Source of the DNA: an uncultured Christensenella sp.
GTDB taxonomy: Bacteria > Bacillota > Clostridia > Christensenellales > Borkfalkiaceae
NCBI GenBank assembly: GCA_910586065.1
Contig: CAJUGI010000002.1
Location: 1 to 64,000 of the forward strand
Length of the DNA stretch: 64,000 nt
Direction: 5' to 3'
The notes under the pieces are model-generated. The model made no database searches, was not told the origin of the DNA, and saw only the letters and a program-made list of their open reading frames with translations. Position numbers and translations under genes: made by a program. Shown piece after piece: positions 23,412 to 31,037 of this stretch. Positions within the stretch are counted from its first letter, which is position 1; the number at the start of each line of letters is the position of its first letter.

Positions 23412-24602
23412 ATGGATTTATTCAAAAAATGCGAAAATCAGGAAAGAGTTAATCTCTTAAAAGAACGCGACATTTATCCTTATTTCCATATGCTTACTTC
23501 TAAGCAGGCGCCCGAAGTGGTGATGGAAGGGAAGGATATAATTATGCTCGGGTCCAACAATTATCTAGGACTTACCTCGCACCCCGAAGTTATCGAAGCG
23601 GGCGTAAAGGCGCTTGAAAAGTACGGTTCGGGTTGTTCGGGCAGCCGCTTTTTGAACGGTACGCTCGATTTGCACCTCGAACTTGAACATAAACTTGCAA
23701 AATTTTTACATAAAGAGGACGCGGTTACTTTTTCTACGGGCTTTCAGTCCAATCTGGGAATAATTGCGGGGATTACGGCGCACAGCGACGTTATCGTCTG
23801 CGACAAGGAAAACCACGCCAGTATTTACGACGCGTGCCGTTTAAGTTATGCGAGAATGCTCCGTTATAACCACGCGGATATGAACGACCTCGAAGAAAAG
23901 CTCAAATCAATAGACTTAAACGTTTCGGGCATTTTAATTGTCACCGACGGCGTGTTCAGTATGGGCGGAGACATAGCTAAGCTTCCCGAAATCGTAAAGC
24001 TCGCAAAAAAATACGGCGCGAGGGTGATGGTTGACGACGCGCATGGGCTTGGCGTTTTGGGCGAACACGGAAGGGGGACTGCCGAATACTTCGGGTTAGA
24101 GGACGAAGTTGACATATATATGGGCACGTTCTCGAAATCGCTTGCCAGTATAGGCGGCTATATGGCGGCAAAGCACTACGTGTGCGAACATGTAAGGCAC
24201 AATTCCCGTCCGTTTATGTTCAGCGCCAGCATAACCCCCGCAAACGTTGCGTGCGCAATAAAATCGCTTGAAATTTTGGAGCGCGAACCGCAGCTTGTAA
24301 AGCGGCTTGCCGAAATAAGCGCTTATATGCGCGCAGGCTTAAAGCGCGAGGGGATTGATATAATCGACAGTATCACGCCCGTTATACCCATTTACACGTA
24401 TACGGATATAAAAACGTTTACCGCCTGCAAAATGCTGTTCGACAGGGGTGTTTACGTAAATTCCGTTGTTTCGCCGGCAACTCCCGTGGGGCAGAGCCTT
24501 ATAAGGACAAGCTATATGGCTACGCACACCGAGGAGCAGATGGACAGGGCGCTTTTAAAAATAAAGGAAGTTTTAAACGAAGTAAAAAATATAAAAGAAT
24601 AA
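23412..24602 (+). CDS. Alpha-oxoamine synthase (KBL/BioF/serine palmitoyltransferase-like)
   Basis: 396 aa PLP enzyme that condenses an amino acid with an acyl-CoA. Motifs: GSNNYLGLTSHPEV near 45, GSGCSGSRFLNGT, histidine stack DKENHASIYDA, DDAHGLGVLGEHGRG, and the PLP lysine in TFSKSLASIGGY near 243. The N-terminus LKERDIYPYFHML and the ending SYMATHTEEQMDRAL match the serine palmitoyltransferase-like and KBL subgroups more than BioF, and no other biotin gene is present. It starts at ATG 23412 behind AAGGAAG. Divergent from an SDR; together they could make a long-chain amino alcohol, which is speculative. Confidence 0.87.
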   Translation: MDLFKKCENQERVNLLKERDIYPYFHMLTSKQAPEVVMEGKDIIMLGSNNYLGLTSHPEVIEAGVKALEKYGSGCSGSRFLNGTLDLHLELEHKLAKFLHKEDAVTFSTGFQSNLGIIAGITAHSDVIVCDKENHASIYDACRLSYARMLRYNHADMNDLEEKLKSIDLNVSGILIVTDGVFSMGGDIAKLPEIVKLAKKYGARVMVDDAHGLGVLGEHGRGTAEYFGLEDEVDIYMGTFSKSLASIGGYMAAKHYVCEHVRHNSRPFMFSASITPANVACAIKSLEILEREPQLVKRLAEISAYMRAGLKREGIDIIDSITPVIPIYTYTDIKTFTACKMLFDRGVYVNSVVSPATPVGQSLIRTSYMATHTEEQMDRALLKIKEVLNEVKNIKE

Positions 24603-24614
24603 GCTTTCGGTTGC

Positions 24615-24658
24615 AAGCGTCCGCGGAACGGTTAAGGCAGTTCCGCGGACGCTTTTAT
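24615..24658 (+). terminator. Terminator after the alpha-oxoamine synthase gene
   Basis: AAGCGTCCGCGGAAC ... GTTCCGCGGACGCTT followed by TTATGTT; 15-bp perfect stem with a 10-base loop. Confidence 0.9.
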
Positions 24659-24695
24659 GTTAAAAATTTTCATTGGGCTAAATTTTAAAAAAACA

Positions 24696-24724
24696 TTGAC
24701 ATTTTGTTTGTTAAAAGCTATATT
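24696..24724 (+). promoter_or_regulatory. Promoter of the His/Trp-motif lipoprotein gene
   Basis: TTGACA (24696-24701), 17-bp spacer, TATATT (24719-24724), about 90 bases ahead of the ATG at 24822. Confidence 0.78.
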
Positions 24725-24821
24725 ATATTTATAATTATTCATTATTAATTAATTTTACAAGTTTTATGCAAAATTTATGCGATTTTGAATGTCTGTAAAA
24801 ACATTAACGGAGGCAACGGAT

Positions 24822-26225
24822 ATGAAAAAATTAAGTAAAGTATTTTTAAGCGTTATTACTTTGGGCGCGGTTGCGTGTTCTTCGGGCGCTTTTGCCGCGT
24901 GCGGCGGCAATACTCCCGCCGAACATACGCACAACTGGGGCGACTGGACCGAAAAGGCGGCGGCGAATTGTACGGCGGCGAAAGTGGAGGAAAGAAACTG
25001 TCTTTACGAAAGCTGTCCTGGCAACGGACACGAGGAACGCTCCGTGGGCGAACCGTTGGGACACGCGTTCGGCGACTGGGATTTTACTCCGCCCTCTCTT
25101 GAGTCCGCAGGCGGCGCCGACAAGACGTGCACGCGCGACGGATGTACGGGAACCTTGCACGTTGATTTACCTAAGCTTGGCGGCGAAGGTTACGTTAAGG
25201 GAGAAGATTCGGCTACCTGCGCTGGCGGCGGAATGCAGAAGTATACTTTCAAACATTCCGAAGGCGATATTGTTTTTAACGTTGCCACGCCTGCAAAAGC
25301 GCATACGTTCGGGAATTGGACTGTTTTGAGCGCTCCCACGGATAAAGACACGGGTTTTGCAAGAGCGGTATGTTCGGGCGACGGCTGCAAACAGACAAAG
25401 CTTGAAATGCTGCCCGTTCTTACGGACGAAAGTATTGAAAGCGGGTATTATACCAAACGCAGAGTCGAAGCTACGGGCGCAGCAAGGGGAAAATGGGTTT
25501 ACACCATTACAAAGCCGGTTGCGGATGAAAAGTTCGGCGGCGTTCAGCTTGAAGCGGATTTGGTTGATTTGCCCTTGCTTGTTTACGGCGACAACACTGT
25601 GGAACTTACCGCTTATGAAAATCAGGTTTGCGAATTCGTTTCCGAAACGGAGCAGACGTATTCCATAACAGTGCCCGAGGGCGTGATTGTTAACCTTGAC
25701 GACGAGGATATTATTACGGGCACGGGAACTTATGCAAACTTCGACGCGCCGGCAGGCGAAAAAATTAAATTTTACATTACTTCGGACGTATCCGGTACGG
25801 TGACTGTTGTTATTGGCGACGCCATTGACGAAACAGTGAAGATTAAGAATGAGGAAACCAAAGAACTCAATTTACCGGCAAACGGCGGTAATTCCGAAAA
25901 TATGTTCGTTCTGACTGCCGACGACGGAATAGCCGAGGGTAAATATACTTTTAGCATTACTTCGGTGGGGACCACGCCGTTCTGTTACTTTGCCGTAGCC
26001 GGCGCTGACGAGACTTTGACGTTCGACGAGTTGAAATCTTCGAAAGGCGTTATGTTTATCGGCAGTGAGAGCGCGGTAAAAGAAACCGCTAAATATACGT
26101 GCTCAAAACTGAATAACTTTAACCAGATAGCCATAACCGTAAACGTTAAGGCGGGCGACAAAATTTATTTTGCAACCAATTCGGGTACGGGTGCGATTTT
26201 AGAAGTTTCGATGAGAAAGGTTTAA
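24822..26225 (+). CDS. Secreted protein with HxHxWGxW-type repeats
   Basis: 467 aa from ATG 24822 (GGAGG 8 bases upstream). It has a signal peptide of about 25 residues; the Cys in FAAC or the earlier AVAC could be a lipobox. The N-terminal half has three diverged copies of a Cys-paired unit: THNWGDWTEKAAANCTA, GHAFGDWDF with CTRDGC, and AHTFGNWTVLS with CSGDGC. This unit is common in gut Firmicutes surface proteins. The C-terminal half is beta-rich with two sandwich-like domains (about 270-365 and 375-465). Binding function is unknown. Confidence 0.8.
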   Translation: MKKLSKVFLSVITLGAVACSSGAFAACGGNTPAEHTHNWGDWTEKAAANCTAAKVEERNCLYESCPGNGHEERSVGEPLGHAFGDWDFTPPSLESAGGADKTCTRDGCTGTLHVDLPKLGGEGYVKGEDSATCAGGGMQKYTFKHSEGDIVFNVATPAKAHTFGNWTVLSAPTDKDTGFARAVCSGDGCKQTKLEMLPVLTDESIESGYYTKRRVEATGAARGKWVYTITKPVADEKFGGVQLEADLVDLPLLVYGDNTVELTAYENQVCEFVSETEQTYSITVPEGVIVNLDDEDIITGTGTYANFDAPAGEKIKFYITSDVSGTVTVVIGDAIDETVKIKNEETKELNLPANGGNSENMFVLTADDGIAEGKYTFSITSVGTTPFCYFAVAGADETLTFDELKSSKGVMFIGSESAVKETAKYTCSKLNNFNQIAITVNVKAGDKIYFATNSGTGAILEVSMRKV

Positions 26226-26248
26226 AATCCTTAAAAGTTAAAAATTCA

Positions 26249-26286
26249 AATCCGTCCGCGGAAAACTCCGCGGACGGATTGTTTTT
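26249..26286 (+). terminator. Terminator after the repeat-bearing secreted protein gene
   Basis: AATCCGTCCGCGGA-AAAC-TCCGCGGACGGATT then GTTTTT. Confidence 0.92.
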
Positions 26287-26317
26287 AGCAAAAAATACGG
26301 GCGGGGTGTAAATATGC

Positions 26318-26346
26318 TTTACAAACCTTTTAAAGTCTGTTAAAAT
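26318..26346 (+). promoter_or_regulatory. Promoter of rpsB-tsf with long leader
   Basis: TTTACA (26318-26323), 17-bp spacer, TAAAAT (26341-26346). The ATG of rpsB is 120 bases downstream, so the message has a leader of about 110 nt, long enough for the autoregulatory structures known for S2 mRNAs; I could not fold a specific one. Confidence 0.6.
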
Positions 26347-26465
26347 ATCAAAGCTATAAAAATTCACACCCGAAGGGCGGGCGCTCCGTGGCGGTAAAAT
26401 CTTTCAATGCCGCAATAAGCGTCTTTAAAACCGCGCTTTCGGGGAGGTTTAACGGAGGAATTAAA

Positions 26466-27257
26466 ATGGCGGTTATAACAATGAAACAGCTGCTCGAAGC
26501 GGGCGTACACTTCGGGCACCAAACGAGAAAATGGAACCCTAAGATGTCTAAATACATCTATGCGGCGCGCAACGATATTCACATTATCGATTTGCAGATT
26601 ACCGTAGACCTTATCGAAGAAGCTTACAAATTCGTTTGCGAATCGGTTAAGGCGGGCAAATCCGTTTTATTCGTAGGCACCAAAAAGCAGGCTCAGGACG
26701 CGGTTAAGGAAGAGGCTGAGCGCTGCGGTATGTACTATGTAAACTCCCGTTGGCTGGGCGGCACGCTCACCAACTTCAAAACCATTCGTTCGCGTATCGA
26801 CAGAATGGTTAAAATAGAAAAAATGGAACAAAACGGCGAGTTCGACCTTCTTCCCAAAAAGGAAGTTGCAAAATTGAAGGAAGAATTCGAAAAGTTGCAG
26901 ACCAACCTCGGCGGCATAAGGGAAATGAACAAGCTCCCCGGCGTTATGTTCGTGGTTGACCCCCACAACGAGGACATTGCGGTTGCCGAAGCGCGCAAGC
27001 TCAATATCCCCATCGTGGCTATCACCGACACCAACTGCGACCCCGACCTTATCGACTATGTAATCCCCGGCAACGACGACGCTATCCGTGCGGTTAAATT
27101 AATCGCTTCCGTAATTGCAAACGCTGTTATCGAAGCTAATCAGGGCGAAACCCCCGTTCTTCCCGCGGAAGAGGAGAGCGAACCTGTTTCCATAGAAGAA
27201 GTGGTTGCGGCAAGCGAACCCGCCAATACGGAAGAAACCGAAGAAAAGGCAGAGTAA
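26466..27257 (+). CDS. rpsB: 30S ribosomal protein S2
   Basis: 263 aa. Start is ATG 26466 (GGAGGAA upstream); the frame is open to 26388 but homologues begin MAVITMKQLLEAGVHFGHQ. Complete S2 with RKWNPKMSKYI, IDLQITVDL, LFVGTKKQAQDAV, WLGGTLTNF and DTNCDPD. An acidic tail of about 30 residues (Glu/Ala/Pro-rich) extends beyond the usual end. It is followed by tsf after 25 bases, the universal rpsB-tsf order. Confidence 0.97.
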   Translation: MAVITMKQLLEAGVHFGHQTRKWNPKMSKYIYAARNDIHIIDLQITVDLIEEAYKFVCESVKAGKSVLFVGTKKQAQDAVKEEAERCGMYYVNSRWLGGTLTNFKTIRSRIDRMVKIEKMEQNGEFDLLPKKEVAKLKEEFEKLQTNLGGIREMNKLPGVMFVVDPHNEDIAVAEARKLNIPIVAITDTNCDPDLIDYVIPGNDDAIRAVKLIASVIANAVIEANQGETPVLPAEEESEPVSIEEVVAASEPANTEETEEKAE

Positions 27258-27282
27258 GGGAAATTAAGGAGGACTAAGTTTT

Positions 27283-28185
27283 ATGGCATTCACGGCAAAA
27301 GACGTAATGGAGCTGCGCGATAAGAGCGGCGCAGGTATGTTAGACTGCAAAAAGGCGCTTGTCGATGCAGACGGCAATATGGAAAAGGCCGCCGAGCTTT
27401 TAAGAGAGCGCGGAATTGCAAAGGCTGTTAAAAAGGAAGGCAGAATCGCGGCTGAAGGCGTTGTAGGCGCATACGTTTGCGAAAAGTGCGGCGTTGGCGT
27501 TTTGCTTGAAATCAACTGCGAGAGCGACTTCGTTTCCCGCGGCGAAAAATTCCACGGAATCGTAGACGAAGTTGCAAAAGTCGTTGCTGAAAACAAACCC
27601 GCCGACGTAGAAGCTTTAAACGCTTGCAAATTGGGCGGCGCTACCGTTAAAGAGTACATTGCAAATATGACTGCCGTTATCGGCGAAAAAATTTCAATCC
27701 GCCGTTTCGAAATTTACGAAACCAAGGGCAAAATCGAAACATATATCCATATGGGCGGCAAAGTAGGCGTTATGGTTGACGCCGCCGACTTTAATAAAGG
27801 CGCGGAAGAAACGTTGCACGACGTGGCTTTGCAGATTGCGGCTTCAAAGCCCTCGTATCTGGTTGCGGCGGACGTTCCCCAGGAAGTTTTGAACAAGGAA
27901 AAGGAAATTATGCTTGTTCAGATGCAGGGCGACCCCAAAAATGCGAACAAACCCAAGGAAATTCTGGAAAAAATCGTTGCCGGCAAACTTGGCAAATACT
28001 ATTCCGAAAACTGCCTTATGGAACAGGTTTTCGTAAAGGACGACAGCCAGAAAGTTTCGCAGGTTATCGGCAACAAGTTTAAGGTAACCCGTTTTGTACG
28101 CTTTGAAATGGGCGCGGGAATCGAAAAGAAGAGCGAAAACCTTCAGGACGAAGTTCAGAAGCAAATCGACGCAATGAAGAAGTAA
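27283..28185 (+). CDS. tsf: Elongation factor Ts
   Basis: Guanine-nucleotide exchange factor for EF-Tu, 300 aa, full length. N-terminal UBA-like domain with TAKDVMELRDKSGAGMLDCKKAL, then the core ESDFVSRGEKF, and the C-terminal SNK-like RFVRFEMGAGIEKK. It has AGGAGG 8-9 bases before the ATG at 27283. Its last bases overlap, in another frame, the start of a truncated paralogue of the next small gene. Confidence 0.97.
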   Translation: MAFTAKDVMELRDKSGAGMLDCKKALVDADGNMEKAAELLRERGIAKAVKKEGRIAAEGVVGAYVCEKCGVGVLLEINCESDFVSRGEKFHGIVDEVAKVVAENKPADVEALNACKLGGATVKEYIANMTAVIGEKISIRRFEIYETKGKIETYIHMGGKVGVMVDAADFNKGAEETLHDVALQIAASKPSYLVAADVPQEVLNKEKEIMLVQMQGDPKNANKPKEILEKIVAGKLGKYYSENCLMEQVFVKDDSQKVSQVIGNKFKVTRFVRFEMGAGIEKKSENLQDEVQKQIDAMKK

Positions 28186-28304
28186 AAGAAAAACGCTTTA
28201 TTATCTTCGGTTATTGTTTGTCGGGAGAATTGTTTCCGCTGAGAGAATTTGATACATTGGACGAGGCGGAACGTCACGTACATTATCTAAACGGCGGTAA
28301 TTAA
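28180..28304 (+). pseudogene. Truncated copy of the following 62-aa gene
   Basis: In the frame ending at TAA 28302-28304, about 40 codons encode ...KRFIIFGYCLSGELFPLREF followed by DTLDEAERHVHYLNGGN. This aligns with the C-terminal half of the gene at 28318 (KNFVVGFTLGGGVFVQYKEV, then EEAEQLVHYLNGGN). No start codon or ribosome site exists and the frame merges into the 3' end of tsf. It is best explained as a partial tandem duplication left behind after tsf. Confidence 0.7.
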
Positions 28305-28317
28305 CAAAGAGGTTAAA

Positions 28318-28506
28318 ATGAGTTGGGTTGTTTTCGATAAGACGAAAAAGGACTGTGCGCCTTATCTGGCGTCAATGTTTTCCCAAAACGATAAAAATTT
28401 TGTCGTTGGTTTCACTTTGGGCGGCGGTGTGTTTGTCCAGTATAAAGAAGTTGAAAGTGCGGAAGAAGCTGAACAACTCGTTCATTATCTAAACGGCGGT
28501 AATTAA
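28318..28506 (+). CDS. 62-aa protein of unknown function
   Basis: Opens MSWVVFDKTKKDCAPYLASM behind AAAGAGG (8 bases upstream of ATG 28318). Strand-turn-strand-helix pattern (NFVVGFTLGGGVFVQYKEV, then SAEEAEQLVHYLNGGN). A diverged fragment of the same protein lies directly upstream, which supports a real, duplicated gene. Function unknown. It may be part of the accessory island that continues to 32657. Confidence 0.65.
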   Translation: MSWVVFDKTKKDCAPYLASMFSQNDKNFVVGFTLGGGVFVQYKEVESAEEAEQLVHYLNGGN

Positions 28507-28519
28507 AAAATAAATAAAA

Positions 28520-28547
28520 AAGGGCGGTAATTGTACCGCCCTTTAAT
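28520..28547. terminator. Bidirectional terminator
   Basis: AAGGGCGGTAA-TTG-TACCGCCCTT with T-rich flanks on both strands. It serves the 62-aa gene (+) and the phage tail gene (-). Confidence 0.88.
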
Positions 28548-30116
28548 TTATAATATTACGCCGTTTTTAAATATTTCGGCTAGTTCTGCTTTCTCTTCCA
28601 ACAAAGCATCTATTTTGTTTAGTTGAATATTTAAGATTTCAGTGTAACCTTTAAGCGAATTAAACGGCATAATTCTGTTCAACGGGCGCCCGTATAATTC
28701 GGCAAAAGTAAAAGTATCCGAAATGTCAAGATTAAGTAAATGTGCAGAGTGCTTAATATAAATTTTCATACAACCGAATATCTTTGAAAATGATGATTGG
28801 CTTTTTAGCGCCCCGCCGCTTTCAGTATTAGCAAGTTCATTGCTTGCAAAACTTACCGGAGCGCTTATCATTTGTGAAATACCGGTAATCATCAAACTGG
28901 CTCCGGCTATCATCCCTACGCCTAAAGGCGCAGTGCCTATGACCGCTCCCGCAACGGCTGTTCCTAAACCTGATAGCATATTTTTTGTAAAGTTGAGTGC
29001 ATTAATAGAGGTGTTTCTTTCTTTATCCGCTTTGTTAGTATAGTTAATAGGTATATCGATTGCTATTTTTACATCAAAGCTATCGATTATTGCTATTGTT
29101 GATGATTTTTCAGGTGATGTTCTTATACTTAGAGTAATATTGCAAGAGCCGTCAATGTAATCAAAGATGTATGAAATAGAAAGGTATTGACCAAATAAAT
29201 CGTTTATAGGTAATTTATACCATCCATAAAAAGGAAGATAAATTTCATATCGACTGTAAGGTTCAAATAAATCAAATCTTTTACGCAAGTGTTGGAAGTA
29301 ATTAGTTACATATTCAATGGGGATATTCTTGTGATTTGCAGATAAGTCTAAAACTTGACAACCGTTTACCCCATCAACAGTATAATTCCCTACACGCATT
29401 TTTTCGCTGTATATAAATGTGCCAAAATCATCTGAAATCGGTAATAGATACATACTAATAACAAAATTAACTTTTGATGTGCTTCCAAGTACATTTGTTG
29501 CAAAATTTTTAAGTTGAATTGATTTTACAGGTAATCTATAGACTTTTGTTGTGTATTGACTTGCATACATTGTTGTAGCAGGAACGTTTAATACTCCATA
29601 GTTAGTGCCATCGGGAGGCGCAATCTCTTGTGTGGTTTCCATCTCGTCGCTTACGCAAACTATATACACCCAGTATAATTTTTCTGAAGTTGTAGAGTTG
29701 AATATTGTATCATCAATTAAAGTATAATCAATTCGAGGAACAAATTGAATCGGAGCTCTTTCATCCTTGAGTTCTTCAGAATAATTGAATTGGTTGCGGG
29801 ATACAAAACAGTTTAATTTAGCGTTAGAGATTTGAGTTTTATAACTCATTAATACGTCTACGGTTAAAGAAATCCGCCATAAGTTTTCGCTTACTTTTAC
29901 AATATTTGTAATAAAATAGTATCGGTTAAAGTCGGGAATATAAGCATAATTGCCTAAAAAATTAGTTAAAGTTTCAGTTGTTTCAATAGGTATTATCGGA
30001 TTTGTAACAGAGCATTCGTTTTTTAATGTAATATCATAATCTGAAATCTTTATTAGGTGGGATTGCTTGTCCATGCGATTGGTTTCTGCAGTATTTTTAA
30101 AAATCGTAATAGTCAT
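28548..30116 (-). CDS. Phi29 gp9-like phage tail knob protein, solitary
   Basis: 522 aa. The N-terminal part has the pattern of podovirus proximal tail tube proteins: a short capping segment, FNRYYFITNIVKVSENLWRI (shortened) and SLTVDVLMSYKTQI followed by an (I/F)VSRNQF-like element. Near 400-450 is a long hydrophobic, Gly/Ala-rich stretch (GLGTAVAGAVIGTAPLGVGM, then IAGASLMITGISQMISAP), equivalent to the membrane-active loop phi29 gp9 uses to penetrate the host membrane. No other phage gene is nearby. It has its own consensus promoter, GGAGG site and terminator, and is clearly AT-richer than the core genes. Either a relic or a domesticated phage protein. No signal peptide. Confidence 0.68.
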   Translation of the reverse strand: MTITIFKNTAETNRMDKQSHLIKISDYDITLKNECSVTNPIIPIETTETLTNFLGNYAYIPDFNRYYFITNIVKVSENLWRISLTVDVLMSYKTQISNAKLNCFVSRNQFNYSEELKDERAPIQFVPRIDYTLIDDTIFNSTTSEKLYWVYIVCVSDEMETTQEIAPPDGTNYGVLNVPATTMYASQYTTKVYRLPVKSIQLKNFATNVLGSTSKVNFVISMYLLPISDDFGTFIYSEKMRVGNYTVDGVNGCQVLDLSANHKNIPIEYVTNYFQHLRKRFDLFEPYSRYEIYLPFYGWYKLPINDLFGQYLSISYIFDYIDGSCNITLSIRTSPEKSSTIAIIDSFDVKIAIDIPINYTNKADKERNTSINALNFTKNMLSGLGTAVAGAVIGTAPLGVGMIAGASLMITGISQMISAPVSFASNELANTESGGALKSQSSFSKIFGCMKIYIKHSAHLLNLDISDTFTFAELYGRPLNRIMPFNSLKGYTEILNIQLNKIDALLEEKAELAEIFKNGVIL

Positions 30117-30172
30117 AATTGCCTCCGTGTTTAAAAGCTTAATTAGAAATGTTATAAAACATTCTTAATGTA

Positions 30173-30200
30173 AGTATATATAAAACTTGCGGTTTGTCAA
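30173..30200 (-). promoter_or_regulatory. Promoter of the phage tail gene
   Basis: Minus strand TTGACA (30200-30195), 16-bp spacer, TATACT (30178-30173). A leader of about 50 bases ends in GGAGG 6 bases before ATG 30116. Such an intact vegetative promoter is not expected for a decaying late phage gene. Confidence 0.75.
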
Positions 30201-30297
30201 ACATGTTTCATTTTAGCTTAAACCATTTTAAACCGCGGAAGTATCAGCTCCTTACAGTAACCGTAACTTACGGCGTTAAATAAAACAAATAAATTTG

Positions 30298-30323
30298 CCG
30301 CCCGCGGAATTTTCCGCGGGCGG
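30298..30323 (-). terminator. Terminator after the small Xre regulator
   Basis: CCGCCCGCGGAA-TT-TTCCGCGGGCGG, 12-bp stem, with a T-rich stretch beyond it on the minus strand. Confidence 0.85.
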
Positions 30324-30329
30324 TTTAAA

Positions 30330-30536
30330 TTACTTTTCGAGTAATTCGTCGCAGGAGACGTCGTAAAGCTTTGCAAGTTTAATAAAATTTTGAAGAGAAG
30401 GAACGTTTACGCCCCATTCATAAGCCTGATATGATTGGCATTTAATTCCGATTTGTTCAGCCACATATGCTTGCGTATAACCGTATTGCTTTCTTAAATC
30501 CTTTAAGTTTTTTACCAAATTATAAAGTTCTTCCAT
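30330..30536 (-). CDS. Xre-family transcriptional regulator
   Basis: 68 aa, a single helix-turn-helix domain: LKDLRKQYGYTQAYVAEQIG, then QSYQAYEWGVNVPSLQNFIKLAKLYDVSCDELL in shortened form (about residues 30-65). Typical Cro/CI-like DNA-binding fold with no sensor domain. It is divergent from a 65-aa gene with about 90 bases between them, suggesting shared control. In this island it could regulate the restriction-modification or phage-derived genes; that is inference. Confidence 0.88.
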   Translation of the reverse strand: MEELYNLVKNLKDLRKQYGYTQAYVAEQIGIKCQSYQAYEWGVNVPSLQNFIKLAKLYDVSCDELLEK

Positions 30537-30627
30537 AAATGTGCCTCTTTTTTATTGACATAATAACGTTTTAAACTTTATAATATAAAAAATAACATTT
30601 TAAATTTCAATACATAGGAGAGCAAAA

Positions 30628-30825
30628 ATGAAAAAGAGCGGGCATTTGTTTGCAAAGGAATTGGAAAACCTTGAAGTGAGGGTGGATGAAGCGAGTATGC
30701 TGTTGGATTTAAAGGTGCTGTTAAAGGATTATTATACGGCAACGTTTAGCGCAAACGAAAAAAAGCTTGAAATAAAGTTCGATAACGGACAAAAATTTGA
30801 AATATCGGTAAAAGAGAAGAAGTGA
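30628..30825 (+). CDS. 65-aa protein of unknown function
   Basis: Starts at ATG 30628 behind TAGGAGAG (7 bases). Charged protein with a helix (HLFAKELENLEVRVDEASML) and a terminal two-strand element (KKLEIKFDNGQKFEISVKEK). No family recognised. Divergent from the Xre regulator and closed by its own terminator, so it is probably a real small gene under that regulator. Confidence 0.6.
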   Translation: MKKSGHLFAKELENLEVRVDEASMLLDLKVLLKDYYTATFSANEKKLEIKFDNGQKFEISVKEKK

Positions 30826-30848
30826 CCCGTTTGTTTGGAGTGGTTGAG

Positions 30849-30874
30849 CCGCCCGTGCTGAATAGCGCGGGCGG
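30849..30874 (+). terminator. Terminator after the 65-aa gene
   Basis: CCGCCCGTGCT-GAAT-AGCGCGGGCGG (one G-T pair). The T-tract is weak. Confidence 0.7.
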
Positions 30875-30925
30875 CGGTCATTTGCGCCAGATAAACTCCT
30901 TCCGGTGGTGCTCGCGTCTCGTTTT

Positions 30926-30978
30926 GATTGTAGAATAATAAACGACTCTTACAATCGCGTCGGTTATTATTTTTTTAA
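30926..30978 (+). promoter_or_regulatory. Terminator with an overlapping alternative stem upstream of the Dam gene
   Basis: AATAATAAACGAC (30934-30946) pairs with GTCGGTTATTATT (30959-30971), followed by a T-run. GATTGTA (30926-30932) can instead pair with TACAATC (30950-30956), enclosing the first arm in its loop. The two folds compete, as in an attenuator. Which transcript enters here is unknown. Confidence 0.45.
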
Positions 30979-30986
30979 AGATTTGC

Positions 30987-31015
30987 TTGCTATTGTTCGA
31001 ACTTTGGAATATAAT
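30987..31015 (+). promoter_or_regulatory. Promoter of the methyltransferase/nuclease pair
   Basis: TTGCTA (30987-30992), 17-bp spacer, TATAAT (31010-31015), 22 bases before the ATG at 31038 with AAAGGTGA. Confidence 0.75.
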
Positions 31016-31037
31016 TAATTTATTAAAAAGGTGATTA

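Noticed and set aside
30880..30935. tRNA-like sequence upstream of the Dam gene
   Set aside because: No cloverleaf with T-loop GTTCRANNC could be drawn.
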